A stretch of 64,000 nucleotides of DNA from CAUZWH01 sp965224275 (GCA_965224275.1 CBDCYR010000011.1:496001-560000); one strand, 5' to 3'. Positions 43,577-53,295 are shown, numbered from the stretch's first letter. The notes: generated by a model from the letters alone, not told the origin. Numbers and translations: made by a program.

Positions 43577-43885
43577 TTCTCGAATTTATCTTCGACCCAC
43601 AGACCCCGATGCACATCGCAGATCTAAGCGCCGGAAAGCGAATGGTACTTTAATTGCGGCTCCGGCGGCCGCTCCGCCCTGGCGTTACGGACTCTTGCGG
43701 AAATGGGCGTCGAGAATGTTTGTCACGTCGCCGGTGGGTTCGCCGGCTGGGTGCAAAACGGCGGTCCAACCGAGGGCTAGGAACTCGGAACTGGTTGGCG
43801 GGACGCGCCCGCAGAGCCTCTCGGCAGAAATGCTGTCGCGTTTCGCCTGTCGGGTGGCCACAACGCATAAGGCGTTGTGGCCGAC

Positions 43886-44902
43886 TTAGTAGATGAGTTC
43901 GTCTTCGCCCTTGCTGTCGGCGATGACGATTTCGCCGCGGTCGGAGAGATCCTTGGCGACAGTCACCAAGGTCCCCTGGGCTTCGTCGACATCGCGCAAC
44001 CGCACCGGGCCGAGCGCTTCCATGTCTTCGCGCATGATCTTGCCGGCGCGTTCCGACATGTTGCTGAAGAACAGATCGCGTAGATCTTCCGAGGCCCCTT
44101 TGAGTGCCAGCCCCAGCTTGTCCTTATCGACCGTGCGTAGCAGCACCTGGATGCTGGCCGGATCGAGCTTGTTGAGATCTTCGAACGTGAACATCAGGCC
44201 TTTGATGCGCTCAGCCGAATCGCGGTTCGCCTCTTCCAGCGATTCGAGGAATTTCTTTTCCGTCGCGCGATCGAAATTATTGAAAATATCGGCCATCGAT
44301 TCGTGCGGATCACGGCGTGAGGTGCGCGCCAGATTGCTCATGAACTCCGAGCGCAGCGTGTTTTCGACGGTCTGCAAGATCTCTTTGCGCACGCCTTCCA
44401 TCGACAGCATGCGGTTGATGACTTCCATGGCGGTTTCTTCGGGCAACACCGCGAGCACGCGGGCTGCGTGATCGGGCTCGATTTTGCCCAGCACCACGGC
44501 GATGGTTTGGGGATACTCACTCTTCAGATAGGCGGCGAGCATGGTCTCGTTAACGTTGCCGAGTTTTTCCCATAGCGTCCGTCCGGCGGGCCCACGCAGT
44601 TCCTCCATCATATCATCAGCTCGATCGCCCATCGCCTGACGCAGGATGCGCTCGGTGCCCTCATAGGTCCCGATCAGGGAGCCGGTCGACGACAATCTCG
44701 TTACGAATTCGGTGAACACGCCCTCGACCATCTCAGAGTCCATCTTGCCGAGATTGGCCATCGCCTGGGAGATCTCCTTGATCTCCTCCTCGTCCATCTT
44801 CGTGAACATGGTTACCGACTGCTGCTCATTGAGCGCGAGCATCAGCACCGCGGCTTTTTGCTGCCCGGTCAGTTTTCCGCTGGCGGCGGCGGATTCAGTC
44901 AA
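43886..44902 (-). CDS. fliG: flagellar motor switch protein FliG (canonical)
   Basis: 338 aa with all three domains: N (about 10-95, TGQQKAAVLMLALNEQQSVTMF), middle (about 118-195, KSEYPQTIAVVLGKIEPDHAARVL) and C (about 205-335). The conserved C-terminal motor block LALKGASEDLRDLFFSNMSERAGKIM and charged helix GPVRLRDVDEAQG are intact. It forms the C-ring face contacting stators. No other flagellar genes adjoin; the neighbours are the broken rhodanese and the GST. A second FliG-like gene lies at 21628-22626. Confidence 0.95.
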   Translation of the reverse strand: MTESAAASGKLTGQQKAAVLMLALNEQQSVTMFTKMDEEEIKEISQAMANLGKMDSEMVEGVFTEFVTRLSSTGSLIGTYEGTERILRQAMGDRADDMMEELRGPAGRTLWEKLGNVNETMLAAYLKSEYPQTIAVVLGKIEPDHAARVLAVLPEETAMEVINRMLSMEGVRKEILQTVENTLRSEFMSNLARTSRRDPHESMADIFNNFDRATEKKFLESLEEANRDSAERIKGLMFTFEDLNKLDPASIQVLLRTVDKDKLGLALKGASEDLRDLFFSNMSERAGKIMREDMEALGPVRLRDVDEAQGTLVTVAKDLSDRGEIVIADSKGEDELIY

Positions 44903-45134
44903 GGAATCGGATCCGTGGTTTAGCTACGAGAGGCCAACGTTAACGCGGATTTACCGGGCGTGTAAATCGCCCAATAGACGGATATTCAACAACTCGTACC
45001 GATCTGAAAACTGCAACCCGCGTGCCACCTCGACTCGAGGGGGTTCCCTTGCGAATCAAGGCGTTAAGGTGAATGCTGCGCGATCTTTCACGTACGTTCT
45101 TCGGCGTTTTTTGCCGACCTGCAGCAATGGGCGC

Positions 45135-45158
45135 TATATGTTGGATTCCTTCGACTAG
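45135..45158. repeat. degenerate remnant of a MITE right end
   Basis: ATATGTTGGATTCC is shared with the MITE right ends (8390s and 59350s), then TTCGACTAG replaces ATCCACTAG. It stands directly before the GST ribosome-binding site, in the 266-bp gap between divergent fliG and GST that otherwise shows no gene. Confidence 0.55.
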
Positions 45159-45168
45159 GAGAGGATCG

Positions 45169-45941
45169 ATGAAGCTCTATGACAACCCATTTAGCCCGTT
45201 TGCACGCAAGGTGCGGATGGTGCTCGAACACAAAGGGCTCGAATTCGAATCGCTCGACGGTCTCGATCAATCCAACCACGACGCATTGGCGGCGATCAAC
45301 GCGCGGGTAGAAGTACCGGCATTAGTCGACGGCGATCTGACCATCGTCAACTCGGCCGACATCGTCTCCTATCTCGAGCACAAATACCCTCAGAACCCGG
45401 TTTTTGCATCGGATCCAGCGAGGCGAGCGACAGCCCGTGCTTGGGAGCGGTGCGCCGATACCGTAATCGATCCGATTCTGGTGGATATCTCCTATTGGTG
45501 GTGGGCTGATCGCTCCGATGAAATGCCCGCGGGGATGAAAACGGCGGCACAAAGCGACCTCGATAAAATCTACGACGTGCTCGCGGGCGAACTCGCGACC
45601 GGTGACTTTGTGTGTGGTGATTTCTCGATCGCGGACATCGCCCTGTTCCCCATCTGACCGCAGTTCGGTTGCTCGATGTTTCGTTCGATGCGGAACGCCA
45701 CAGACCAATCGTCGCGTGGCTCAAGCGCATGCGGGAGATCGCTATATGTAGTGCCGATCTCGACCGCGCGCGCACTTACGTGGCATCGATCGGGGATCGC
45801 AACCTTGAACGAAACAAGATCTTCTGGCGCGGTGATCGCATCGAATGGGTGCTTGCGCGCGGCTACCACGACTGGTTTATAGGTGAGATCGAGGCTGGCC
45901 GCGTCATGTGGCCAGGACTCGGTATCCCGATGCAGCGCTAG
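45169..45941 (+). pseudogene. glutathione S-transferase-like gene with a frameshift
   Basis: ATG 45169 follows GGAGAGG. Frame one encodes the thioredoxin-fold domain (MKLYDNPFSPFARKVRMVLEHKGLEFESL, VPALVDGDLTIVNSADIVSYLEHKYP) and the start of the helical domain up to FSIADIALFP. The second frame resumes HLTAVRLLDVSFDAERHRPIVAWLKRM to 45941. One C appears lost from the C-run at 45648-45651. Repaired length is about 257 aa. In frame one the protein would end at 45657, mid-domain, and is unlikely to fold. Confidence 0.85.
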
Positions 45942-45985
45942 TGCATGCGAAATCAACCCTGCGCCGTTAGCGGGACGGAGGAGCC

Positions 45986-46597
45986 ATGGCCGAGCAACCC
46001 ACAACCACGCACCTCGTTGAGGGTTACACGGGCGGCGATGTCGCGGTCGACGCAGGCCAACGCGTTCGCATAACCGATGTCGAGGGCGATCAGATTGGCG
46101 ACATGTTTGCGATCTCGCGCGACGATCACAGCGAGTTCCTGTGCCCATCCAAAACCCGGGCCGTGATCTGGGAATTGTTCCCGAAGTTGGGTGAGGCGTT
46201 TTACAGCACGCGCAGAAGACCGATCCTTAGCTATTTGGAGGATACCTCGCCGGGTGCGCACGACATGTTTTTTTCACCCTGTGATCTCCAATTATTCACC
46301 GATCTCGGCGTAGAAGGATATCATGCTAATTGTCATGATAACTATATAAAAGTGGCTGAGAAACTTCACCTGTCGCACCGCTTTGTTCCCGATCCGATAA
46401 ACGTATTTCAGAACACGCCAGCGGCCGCAGACGGATCGATCCTAATGAAGAACACGCTGACCAAACCCGGTGATTCCGTGACCTTTCGGGCGGAGCTCGA
46501 TATCTACCTGATCCTGACGGCATGCTCGGTCGACCAGGGATTTGACGAGATCGGTGGCAGCGCCTCGACACCGCTTCTGATCGAGGTTTTCAAATGA
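45986..46597 (+). CDS. urea carboxylase-associated family protein (DUF1989), copy 1
   Basis: 203 aa. DUF1989 signatures: GDQIGDMFAI, the metal-site candidates HDMFFSPCD, GYHANCHDN and PDPINVFQNTP, and the C-terminal TACSVDQ. In other bacteria such proteins flank urea-amidolyase or guanidine/carboxyguanidine genes; none is seen here. Its neighbour at 46632 is a close duplicate, and a peptide-type ABC importer follows, so both may serve uptake or breakdown of a nitrogen compound. Confidence 0.87.
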   Translation: MAEQPTTTHLVEGYTGGDVAVDAGQRVRITDVEGDQIGDMFAISRDDHSEFLCPSKTRAVIWELFPKLGEAFYSTRRRPILSYLEDTSPGAHDMFFSPCDLQLFTDLGVEGYHANCHDNYIKVAEKLHLSHRFVPDPINVFQNTPAAADGSILMKNTLTKPGDSVTFRAELDIYLILTACSVDQGFDEIGGSASTPLLIEVFK

Positions 46598-46631
46598 GTA
46601 CGGTGTTGGATGAGATCGAGGACATGTCCCG

Positions 46632-47246
46632 ATGAGCGGACAACCAAGACACTCGAAAATCATCGAGGGGTACTGTGGCGGCGCAATGGCGGCGGACGTT
46701 GGTGAACTGATTCGCATCACCGATATCGAGGGATCGCAAATCGGCGACTTTTTTGCGATTGCTCGCAGCGATCACTACGAATATCTCTCCCCGTCCAATA
46801 CGCGGGCCATCAACTGGTCGCTTTTTCCTAAGCTGGGCGAACCCTTCTACAGCACGCGGGCACGCCCGATCCTCACCTATCAGGCCGACGATTCGCCGGG
46901 TATCCATGACATGTTTTTCTCGCCGTGCGATCTCGACGTGTTCACCAGGCTTGGCGTTGAGGGGTATCATCCCAACTGTCACGACAATTATCTTGCCGCA
47001 GCGCGAGATATAGGGATTTCGCACGAAATTGTTCCCGACCCGGTCAACGTGTTTCAAAACACGCCGTCGACCGGCGATGGCACAATCCTGCCCGAGCCGG
47101 TGCCGACTAAAGCTGGCGATTCGGTTACCTTTCGGGCCGAGCTCGATGTCTTTGTTGTTCTTGCGGCGTGCTCCGTCGACCAAGGTTTTGACGGGATCAC
47201 CGGTCCAGCGTCGACCGCGTTGAAGATGGAGATATTCACGGTCTAA
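46632..47246 (+). CDS. urea carboxylase-associated family protein (DUF1989), copy 2
   Basis: 204 aa with the same layout as copy 1 34 bp upstream: GSQIGDFFAI, HDMFFSPCD, GYHPNCHDN, PDPVNVFQNTPS and AACSVDQGFD. Identity with copy 1 is high by eye (about 60 percent), so this is a tandem duplication that has diverged. The paired arrangement mirrors the two-subunit DUF1989 pairs of urea carboxylase loci, so a heteromer is possible. Confidence 0.87.
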   Translation: MSGQPRHSKIIEGYCGGAMAADVGELIRITDIEGSQIGDFFAIARSDHYEYLSPSNTRAINWSLFPKLGEPFYSTRARPILTYQADDSPGIHDMFFSPCDLDVFTRLGVEGYHPNCHDNYLAAARDIGISHEIVPDPVNVFQNTPSTGDGTILPEPVPTKAGDSVTFRAELDVFVVLAACSVDQGFDGITGPASTALKMEIFTV

Positions 47247-47359
47247 CCCTATCGTCACCGCGCTCAAAGTTGCTGGTCTGAGACGCGTCACATAGACTGA
47301 AACCACCAAAATAGACGATCCCAATCATGGGACGCCGGCATTCCACGAGGGAGGGGCCG

Positions 47360-48895
47360 ATGTTTTCGCAGTACCGTACGCTCAAGATTTGCTTGGTTTT
47401 TCTTGCCGCGCTGGCGCTTGGCGTATTGCCCGCCTACGCGCAAACGCTCCGCACAGCATTCGTCGAGGACATTGGTGTCCCCGATCCCGACCTCTTCTAT
47501 GCGGCGGAGGGCCTACTGGTCACCAACAACGTCTATGAAGGGCTGCTGCGCTACAAGCCGGGCACAACCGAGATCGAGCCGGCGCTGGCCGAGAGCTGGT
47601 CGATTTCGAAGGACGGTCTGCAATACACTTTCAAGCTCCGCGCCGACGTTAAGTTCCATGATGGCACAACGCTCAGCGCGGACGACGTGATCAAAAGTTT
47701 CGCGCGTCGTCTCGCGGTTGAGGGCGCGCCGTCTTACATGTTGTTCGACGTTGCCAAGACCGAAGCCAAGGACCCTCTGACCGTTGTCGTAACGCTCAAA
47801 TCAACGGTCAACGGATTCCATCACTTCATGGCTTCGCCCTATGGCCCGAAAATTATGAGCGGCGCGATTCTCGATGCCAACAAGGGCGATCACGCGAAAG
47901 GCTTTCTAAGCACACGCGACGCCGGCACCGGTGCCTACTGGATCAGCGATTGGAAGGTGGGCCAGCAATATGTGATGACCGCATTTGGCGACTACTGGGG
48001 CGGGGCACCGCATTTCAAACGGATTGAAATCGACCTGATACCCGAGGCGTCAACCAAAGTGCTGCAACTCGAGCGGGGCGACCTCGATATGGTCCTCGCC
48101 GGCGGTTTGCCGCTGCCGGCGATCAACCGGTTTCGCGGCAATTCGAAGTTCCAAGTTCACGACTTTCCGACGGTCAACAAACTCTACCTCGTTGTAAACA
48201 CGAAAAAAGGTGCTTTCACCGATGCCGGTCTCCGTGACTCGCTGCGTCACGGGATCGATCGGGCAAAACTAGTCAAAGCCGTCTATGGATCTGCCGCGAC
48301 GGTCTCGAGCCAGTTCTACAACTACAAGAGCTTTCCGGCCGGCAAGGCGTTGTATTACCCGTCCTACCAGCCGGATCGCCTAAAAGCCGCGGCAGCGAAG
48401 GCGCCGATCAAGAAGGTCGCGATAAACGTGCCTTCCGCCACCGGCCCCGACCTGCGGCGATTTGCCGAATTGCTGCAGGTTGAATTGTCGAGGGCCGGTC
48501 TGCAGCCGGAGGTGCGCGACGTGACCTACGCGGTCGTGTTTGAGATGCCGACCAACGAATCGCTGCGACCCGACATCGTTGTGTTCAACGCACCGCCGGA
48601 TGCGCCGCATCCGGATGCCTATATCCGGATCAACTATTACACCGGTGGCCCTGCCAACCTTATGAATTGCGATTTACCAGATGCCGACGCGGCGATGGAT
48701 GCCGGGCTCCAGGCGACCGACGAGAAAACAATGGTCAAGCACTACGAGAAAGCTGCTGATATCGTCGTTCGTGCCGGTTGCATGGTGAACATCGCCGACA
48801 TGAACGATAGCCCGGTTTTCCGCGCCGGCATCAAGGGCATTATTAACGAACCAGCGATCCCGAGTTCGGTTGTACTGCGTCTGCTGCACGAGTAG
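47360..48895 (+). CDS. ABC transporter substrate-binding protein, family 5 (peptide/nickel type)
   Basis: 511 aa from ATG 47360 (GAGGGG upstream). Signal peptide (LKICLVFLAALALGVLPAYAQ) then an SBP_bac_5 domain: NNVYEGLLRYKPGTTEIEPALAESWSISKDGLQYTFKLRADVKFHDG, the family hallmark, and TVNKLYLVVNTKKGAFTD. The ligand could be an oligopeptide, nickel or another small molecule. First gene of the four-gene ABC operon ending at 52922. Confidence 0.92.
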   Translation: MFSQYRTLKICLVFLAALALGVLPAYAQTLRTAFVEDIGVPDPDLFYAAEGLLVTNNVYEGLLRYKPGTTEIEPALAESWSISKDGLQYTFKLRADVKFHDGTTLSADDVIKSFARRLAVEGAPSYMLFDVAKTEAKDPLTVVVTLKSTVNGFHHFMASPYGPKIMSGAILDANKGDHAKGFLSTRDAGTGAYWISDWKVGQQYVMTAFGDYWGGAPHFKRIEIDLIPEASTKVLQLERGDLDMVLAGGLPLPAINRFRGNSKFQVHDFPTVNKLYLVVNTKKGAFTDAGLRDSLRHGIDRAKLVKAVYGSAATVSSQFYNYKSFPAGKALYYPSYQPDRLKAAAAKAPIKKVAINVPSATGPDLRRFAELLQVELSRAGLQPEVRDVTYAVVFEMPTNESLRPDIVVFNAPPDAPHPDAYIRINYYTGGPANLMNCDLPDADAAMDAGLQATDEKTMVKHYEKAADIVVRAGCMVNIADMNDSPVFRAGIKGIINEPAIPSSVVLRLLHE

Positions 48896-49052
48896 CGAAC
48901 GACAATAAACAAAACATCGCACGCGTGTATTTGCGGCCTCGCCGTCGCGTAAGGGCGAGCGAGGAAAGGGGGTGCGCTAATCCTCGCCAATTCATGCGAA
49001 CCGTCAGCCATGCGCGGACCGGGGCTCGGCTGTATCCAGGCGAACGCACGCC

Positions 49053-51092
49053 ATGACTAGCGCCGCGACTTCACCCACTACGGGCGGCTCGGAACCGCGC
49101 GCGCGGGTGTCGAATCTATCCATAACCTTTGAGCAAGAGGGTGGCGATATCCTCGCTCTACGCGGACTGTCGCTCGAGGTTCAGGCCGGCGAAATCCTTG
49201 CCGTCGTCGGTGAATCCGGTTCTGGCAAGAGCGTGCTCGGATTATCGCTGCTCGGCCTGCTGCCGTCCGATCCGGCACCTCGGATCGGGGGCGACATCGA
49301 GGTGTGTGGGGTCGACATGGTGCGCGCGGGCCCCACGGTTTTGCGCCGCGTGCGACAGGCCCGGCTGGGCGCGGTTTTTCAGGACCCGATGACATCGCTC
49401 AACCCGAGCATGCGTATTGGTGAGCAAGTCATCGAAGCGACGGGATCAAAAATCATGGCCCTGCGGCTGCTGGACGCAGTGAATTTTCCAGGAGCGATGC
49501 GCCGATTTCACGCCTACCCCCACGAACTCTCGGGTGGCCTTCGCCAGCGGGTGATGCTGGCGATGGCTCTGGCCGGTCGACCTGAATTGATCATCGCCGA
49601 TGAGCCAACGACCGCCCTGGATGTCACCGTTCAAGCGCAAATATTGGCTCTTCTTAAGCGCATTCGAGATGAATTCGGTACATCGTTTCTATTCATCACG
49701 CATGACCTCGGCGTCGCGGCCCAGATTGCCGATCGTATCGCGGTCGTTTACGGCGGGCGCTTGTTGGAATGCGGGCCGACCAGAGAGCTGCTCGGCGCCC
49801 CGGCCCACCCTTATACGATTGGCCTGCTGCGTTCGCGGCTCACGATGCAGACCGTGCGGGGGCAGATGGTCGTAAGCCTGGCTGGTGATCCGCCCGATCC
49901 CCGCGACCCGCCTCCGGGCTGCCCGTTTGCTCCGCGATGCGCTCACGCAATAGCTGATTGTGAAGCCTCGATGCCACCTCTGGTGGCCCGCCCCGATCAA
50001 TCCGGCGAGGTCGCGTGCCCGCGGGTCGGGATCGACGACATCGCAAACGACGCTGGCGGCGAAGGGGTTGCGCTGCCACCCCAGCGCGCGGCGGAGACGA
50101 TCCTTCGAATTAGCGGGCTATCAAAGACATTCAGGGTGCGGCGCCGGAACCGGTTGTGGCGAGATCGGCTGACGGCGCTACGCAATATCGATTTGGAGGT
50201 CGTCTCGGGTGAGGCGCTGGCCCTGGTCGGCGAAAGCGGTTGCGGTAAGTCGACGCTGCTGCGCGCCATTGCTGGTCTAACCCGCACCAAACGACGCTCG
50301 ATCACGCTGGCGGCAGAGGACCGCCCGCAAATGGTATTCCAGGATGCCGGTGCCTCGTTGACACCGTGGCTGACGGTCGGCGAACAGGTTGGCGAAGCCC
50401 TTGCGAAGGAGGGGTTGTCGCGTGCGGAGCGGCGATCGCGCACGTCTATGACCCTGCAAGCAGTGGGATTGTCGCCCGATCTGAGTAGCACCAAACCCGG
50501 CCGTTTGTCGGGTGGGCAATTGCAGCGGGTGGCGCTCGCGCGCGCGACAATTGTGCCGGCCTCGTTGTTGCTGTGCGACGAGCCCACGAGCGCACTGGAT
50601 GTCTCACTCGTTGCCGCGGTTCTCAACATCTTGCGCGGCATCCGCGCCCGGTTCGACACCACACTGATCTTTGTCACCCACGACCTGGCGATCGCGCGCA
50701 TGGTCGCGGATCGGATCGGCGTGATGTACCTGGGGCGAATCATCGAGATCGGTCCGTCAGAGCAAGTGGTCGAGGCGCCCGCGCATCCTTACACCCGCCT
50801 GTTGCTGGCGTCGCTCCCCGGTCTTAATACGACGCTGCCGGAGATCGAGGGCGAGATTGCCAGCCCATTCGAGGTGCCGACGGGCTGTGCGTTCCATCCC
50901 CGCTGTGCGCATGCGACCGACCGGTGCCGCCGCGACGATCCCGAATTGGCGCAGCTCGCGACACCGGCCCATGCCGCCGCTTGTTGGCATCCACTTGGGG
51001 CGACATCGCCGCCTGACGCTGATCTCGGTTTCCAGGGAATCGACGATCACGAGACAGACGATCAGGAGGCGGGCGCGAATGTCGCTGACTGA
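49053..51092 (+). CDS. fused double ATP-binding protein of a peptide/nickel-type ABC transporter
   Basis: 679 aa containing two complete nucleotide-binding domains. The first (about 20-320) has Walker A GESGSGKS, signature LSGGLRQR and Walker B IIADEP; the second (about 350-660) has GESGCGKS, LSGGQLQR and LLLCDEP. Both have the C-terminal oligopeptide-transporter extension with a Cys cluster (CPFAPRCAHA; CAFHPRCAHA) typical of DppD/DppF. The two usual genes are merged into one polypeptide. Confidence 0.93.
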   Translation: MTSAATSPTTGGSEPRARVSNLSITFEQEGGDILALRGLSLEVQAGEILAVVGESGSGKSVLGLSLLGLLPSDPAPRIGGDIEVCGVDMVRAGPTVLRRVRQARLGAVFQDPMTSLNPSMRIGEQVIEATGSKIMALRLLDAVNFPGAMRRFHAYPHELSGGLRQRVMLAMALAGRPELIIADEPTTALDVTVQAQILALLKRIRDEFGTSFLFITHDLGVAAQIADRIAVVYGGRLLECGPTRELLGAPAHPYTIGLLRSRLTMQTVRGQMVVSLAGDPPDPRDPPPGCPFAPRCAHAIADCEASMPPLVARPDQSGEVACPRVGIDDIANDAGGEGVALPPQRAAETILRISGLSKTFRVRRRNRLWRDRLTALRNIDLEVVSGEALALVGESGCGKSTLLRAIAGLTRTKRRSITLAAEDRPQMVFQDAGASLTPWLTVGEQVGEALAKEGLSRAERRSRTSMTLQAVGLSPDLSSTKPGRLSGGQLQRVALARATIVPASLLLCDEPTSALDVSLVAAVLNILRGIRARFDTTLIFVTHDLAIARMVADRIGVMYLGRIIEIGPSEQVVEAPAHPYTRLLLASLPGLNTTLPEIEGEIASPFEVPTGCAFHPRCAHATDRCRRDDPELAQLATPAHAAACWHPLGATSPPDADLGFQGIDDHETDDQEAGANVAD

Positions 51093-51927
51093 CCAGACCT
51101 CGCGCGTGCTGCTCGATACGAAGTTCCTATTGCTGGCGCGGCCGCGTGTTCTGGTACCATTGCTGGCCGCGGTTTCGATCTTCGCGGTGGCGGTGGTGGC
51201 ACCGTGGCTGGCGCCGCACGATCCGCTGTTTCCGGCGGGCGATCCCTTTCTGGCGCCGAGCTGGGAGTTTGTGCTCGGTACCGATGGTATCGGCCGCGAC
51301 CTCTTGAGCCGGGTGCTGTTTGGCATGCAGTCGACGCTGGTCGCGGCGGTGCTGGTCATCGCCTCCGGCATCGTGATTGGCGCGGTCGTCGGACTGGTTG
51401 CCGGTATGGCTGGTGGCTGGGTCGATCAAATATTAATGCGAATGATTGAAGTGTTCCTGGCTATGCCGGCACCGATCCTTGCGATCGCCGTCGTCGGGGC
51501 GCTTGGCGCATCGCTGGAAAACACCATCATCGCCATGGTCGTGGTTTGGTGGCCGCTCTACGCGCGAATCGTCCGCGGCGAGGCACGGGCGTTTCTGGCC
51601 CGGCCGGCGGCCGATGCGGCCCGCCTGATGCGCATTGGCCGTTTGAGATTCGCCTTGCGTCATCTGCTGCCGGGGATGGTGCCACCGATCATCATCGCCG
51701 CAACCTTTGATATCGGCCTGCTGATCCTGATGTTGGCCGGCCTGTCTTTCCTTGGCCTTGGGTCGCCGTCGCCGGCACCCGAACTCGGGGCGATGAGTGC
51801 GCGCGGGCTAGCCTATCTGTTGCAATTTTGGTGGGTGCCGGTGATGCCGGGTTTGGCGGTATTCCTGCTTACCTTTGTCGCGAACTTCGCCGGTGACGCG
51901 CTGCGTGACCTGATGGACGATCGATGA
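51079..51927 (+). CDS. ABC transporter permease, DppC-like
   Basis: 282 aa from ATG 51079 (AGGAGG upstream), overlapping the ATPase gene by 14 bp. Five to six membrane segments, an extracytoplasmic loop with APHDPLFPAGDPFLAPSWEFVLGTDGIGRDLLSRVLFG (the DppC signature HxLGTDxxGRD type) and the EAA loop ARPAADAARLMRIGRLRFALRHLLPG. The longer frame to 50857 is a shadow inside the ATPase gene. Confidence 0.92.
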   Translation: MSLTDQTSRVLLDTKFLLLARPRVLVPLLAAVSIFAVAVVAPWLAPHDPLFPAGDPFLAPSWEFVLGTDGIGRDLLSRVLFGMQSTLVAAVLVIASGIVIGAVVGLVAGMAGGWVDQILMRMIEVFLAMPAPILAIAVVGALGASLENTIIAMVVVWWPLYARIVRGEARAFLARPAADAARLMRIGRLRFALRHLLPGMVPPIIIAATFDIGLLILMLAGLSFLGLGSPSPAPELGAMSARGLAYLLQFWWVPVMPGLAVFLLTFVANFAGDALRDLMDDR

Positions 51928-52922
51928 TCCGGGCCGTCACCGCGCGTTTTATTGCGATGATCGGTGTCATCCTGGTGCTGATCGCGGCGGTGCTGGTGAT
52001 GCAACGCGTCGTGCCCGGCGATCCCGTCCGCTTGATGGTCGGCACCAATGCGCGGACCGAGATCGTCGAGGCCGAACGTAAGCGGCTCGGCATGGATAAG
52101 CCGTTGCCGGTGCAATACGTCATCTATCTCGATCGGCTGGCACATGGCGACCTCCAAATGTCGCTGCAGACGCGCCGACCGGTCACTCAAGACCTTAAAG
52201 ACTTTTTCCCGGCCACCCTCGAACTGGTGGTGTTTGCGCTGACGCTCGCGGTGTTGGGCGGTGGCGTTCTTGGATTGGGATCGGCCGGCAATTGGCGTGG
52301 TTTCTGGCTGATCCGGTGGCTGGCCTTTGCCGGCTCGGCGATGCCGGTGTTCCTGTTGGCAATGGTGGGGACGTTGTTCCTTTATGGCGAGTTCGGTTTG
52401 CTGCCGGGCTCCGGCCGCACCGGATTTCGCGACTTCGTAGCCGCGCCGACCGGCTTTTTGACGCTGGACGCGCTGATCGCGGGGCGTTTCGATGTGTTCG
52501 TCGACGCACTTCACCATCTGCTGCTGCCAGCGGTGTGCCTGGCGATCGCACCGGCGGTTGGAATCGGGCGCACCTTTCGCGCCAGCTTGGTCGGCACGCT
52601 ACGGGCCAACTTTATCCGTACCGCACGCGCCAAAGGTTTGACCGAGCGCCACATTCTGTTGCGCCACGCGGCGCGCAATTCACTGGGTCCGACGTTGTCG
52701 GTTGCCGGCATCCAGGTCGCGATCCTGTTTGCCAATGTGGTGATCATCGAATCCGTGTTCGCGTGGTCGGGTATCGGCCGTTACACCGCCCAAAGCATCA
52801 TCCACAACGACTATCCCGCGATCGCCGGCGTAACCCTGACGCTTGGCGTTCTGTATATTGTCGTCAACGGCATTATCGATCTGCTGCAAGTCGCGGCCGA
52901 CCCGCGTCAGCGGAGTGCGTGA
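51924..52922 (+). CDS. ABC transporter permease, DppB-like
   Basis: 332 aa, overlapping dppC-like by 4 bp (ATGA). DppB features: N-terminal membrane segment, VPGDPVRLMVG, the RLGMDKPLPVQYVIYLDRLAHGDLQMSLQTRRPV loop, and the EAA loop IRTARAKGLTERHILLRHAARNSLGP. The order SBP, fused ATPase, DppC, DppB is the reverse of the common B-C-D-F order. Last gene of the operon; an inverted repeat at 53002-53033 may terminate it. Confidence 0.92.
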   Translation: MIRAVTARFIAMIGVILVLIAAVLVMQRVVPGDPVRLMVGTNARTEIVEAERKRLGMDKPLPVQYVIYLDRLAHGDLQMSLQTRRPVTQDLKDFFPATLELVVFALTLAVLGGGVLGLGSAGNWRGFWLIRWLAFAGSAMPVFLLAMVGTLFLYGEFGLLPGSGRTGFRDFVAAPTGFLTLDALIAGRFDVFVDALHHLLLPAVCLAIAPAVGIGRTFRASLVGTLRANFIRTARAKGLTERHILLRHAARNSLGPTLSVAGIQVAILFANVVIIESVFAWSGIGRYTAQSIIHNDYPAIAGVTLTLGVLYIVVNGIIDLLQVAADPRQRSA

Positions 52923-53295
52923 ACGTCTGGAGGAATTCCACACGGCTTAATCTTTTTCGAGTTCCCAGATCAGTGCCACCGGAAATCCCACCAATCTTAA
53001 GGCTTAGGCAGATTCGGCAGAATCTGCCTAAGCTGTTTGAACGAGGCCGTGGGCCGCGAGTGTAGGTGTCAGCCTATGTGGAAAGTGCGTTGATGCCTGC
53101 GCCGGGGCGGGTGGTCACTATCGTTGGGACGCGTGAGACGAGGCTTCCGACCAGCATTTATATTTTTTCGACAGCTGATTGCCGACGGTAGAGACACTTT
53201 TCGTTGGCGATTGCCTTGTGTTCGTAATTGAGCGCACGCCGACCGGTTCGCCGACGCGATGACGACGTTTGCCGATCCGGATGGGATCCGATGTT
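52923..53295. other. gene-free interval containing a perfect hairpin
   Basis: 373 bp between the ABC operon and the IS91 transposase. It holds the 13-bp perfect stem at 53002-53033 and otherwise no supported gene. Its right part is probably the non-coding terminus of the IS91 unit, whose exact boundary I could not place. Confidence 0.6.
53002..53033 (+). terminator. perfect 13-bp inverted repeat, possible terminator
   Basis: GCTTAGGCAGATT (53002-53014), a 6-base loop and its exact complement (53021-53033), then TGTTTG. It lies 80 bp after the ABC operon. The T-run is weak, so it could be a repeat element rather than a terminator. Confidence 0.45.

Larger units (their letters stand above)
42352..43780 (+). 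pseudogene. rhodanese-like sulfurtransferase interrupted by IS1595, plus a frameshift
   Basis: Starts at ATG 42352 (GGAGG 7 bp before). The 5' part encodes MLKKGANDLLAEANAQVE...VFVDVREQVERANGFVAGSIHAPRGFLE, the single-domain rhodanese N-terminus with the conserved DVRE and IHAPRG. IS1595 then intervenes. The 3' part (from 43577) continues FIFDPQTPMHIADL, the active-site loop Cys-GSGGRSA near 43657 and ends FAGWVQNGGPTEG at 43780. An extra A at about 43653 (CTTTAATTG in place of CTTTATTG) shifts the frame just before the catalytic Cys. Both lesions abolish the protein. Confidence 0.88.
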
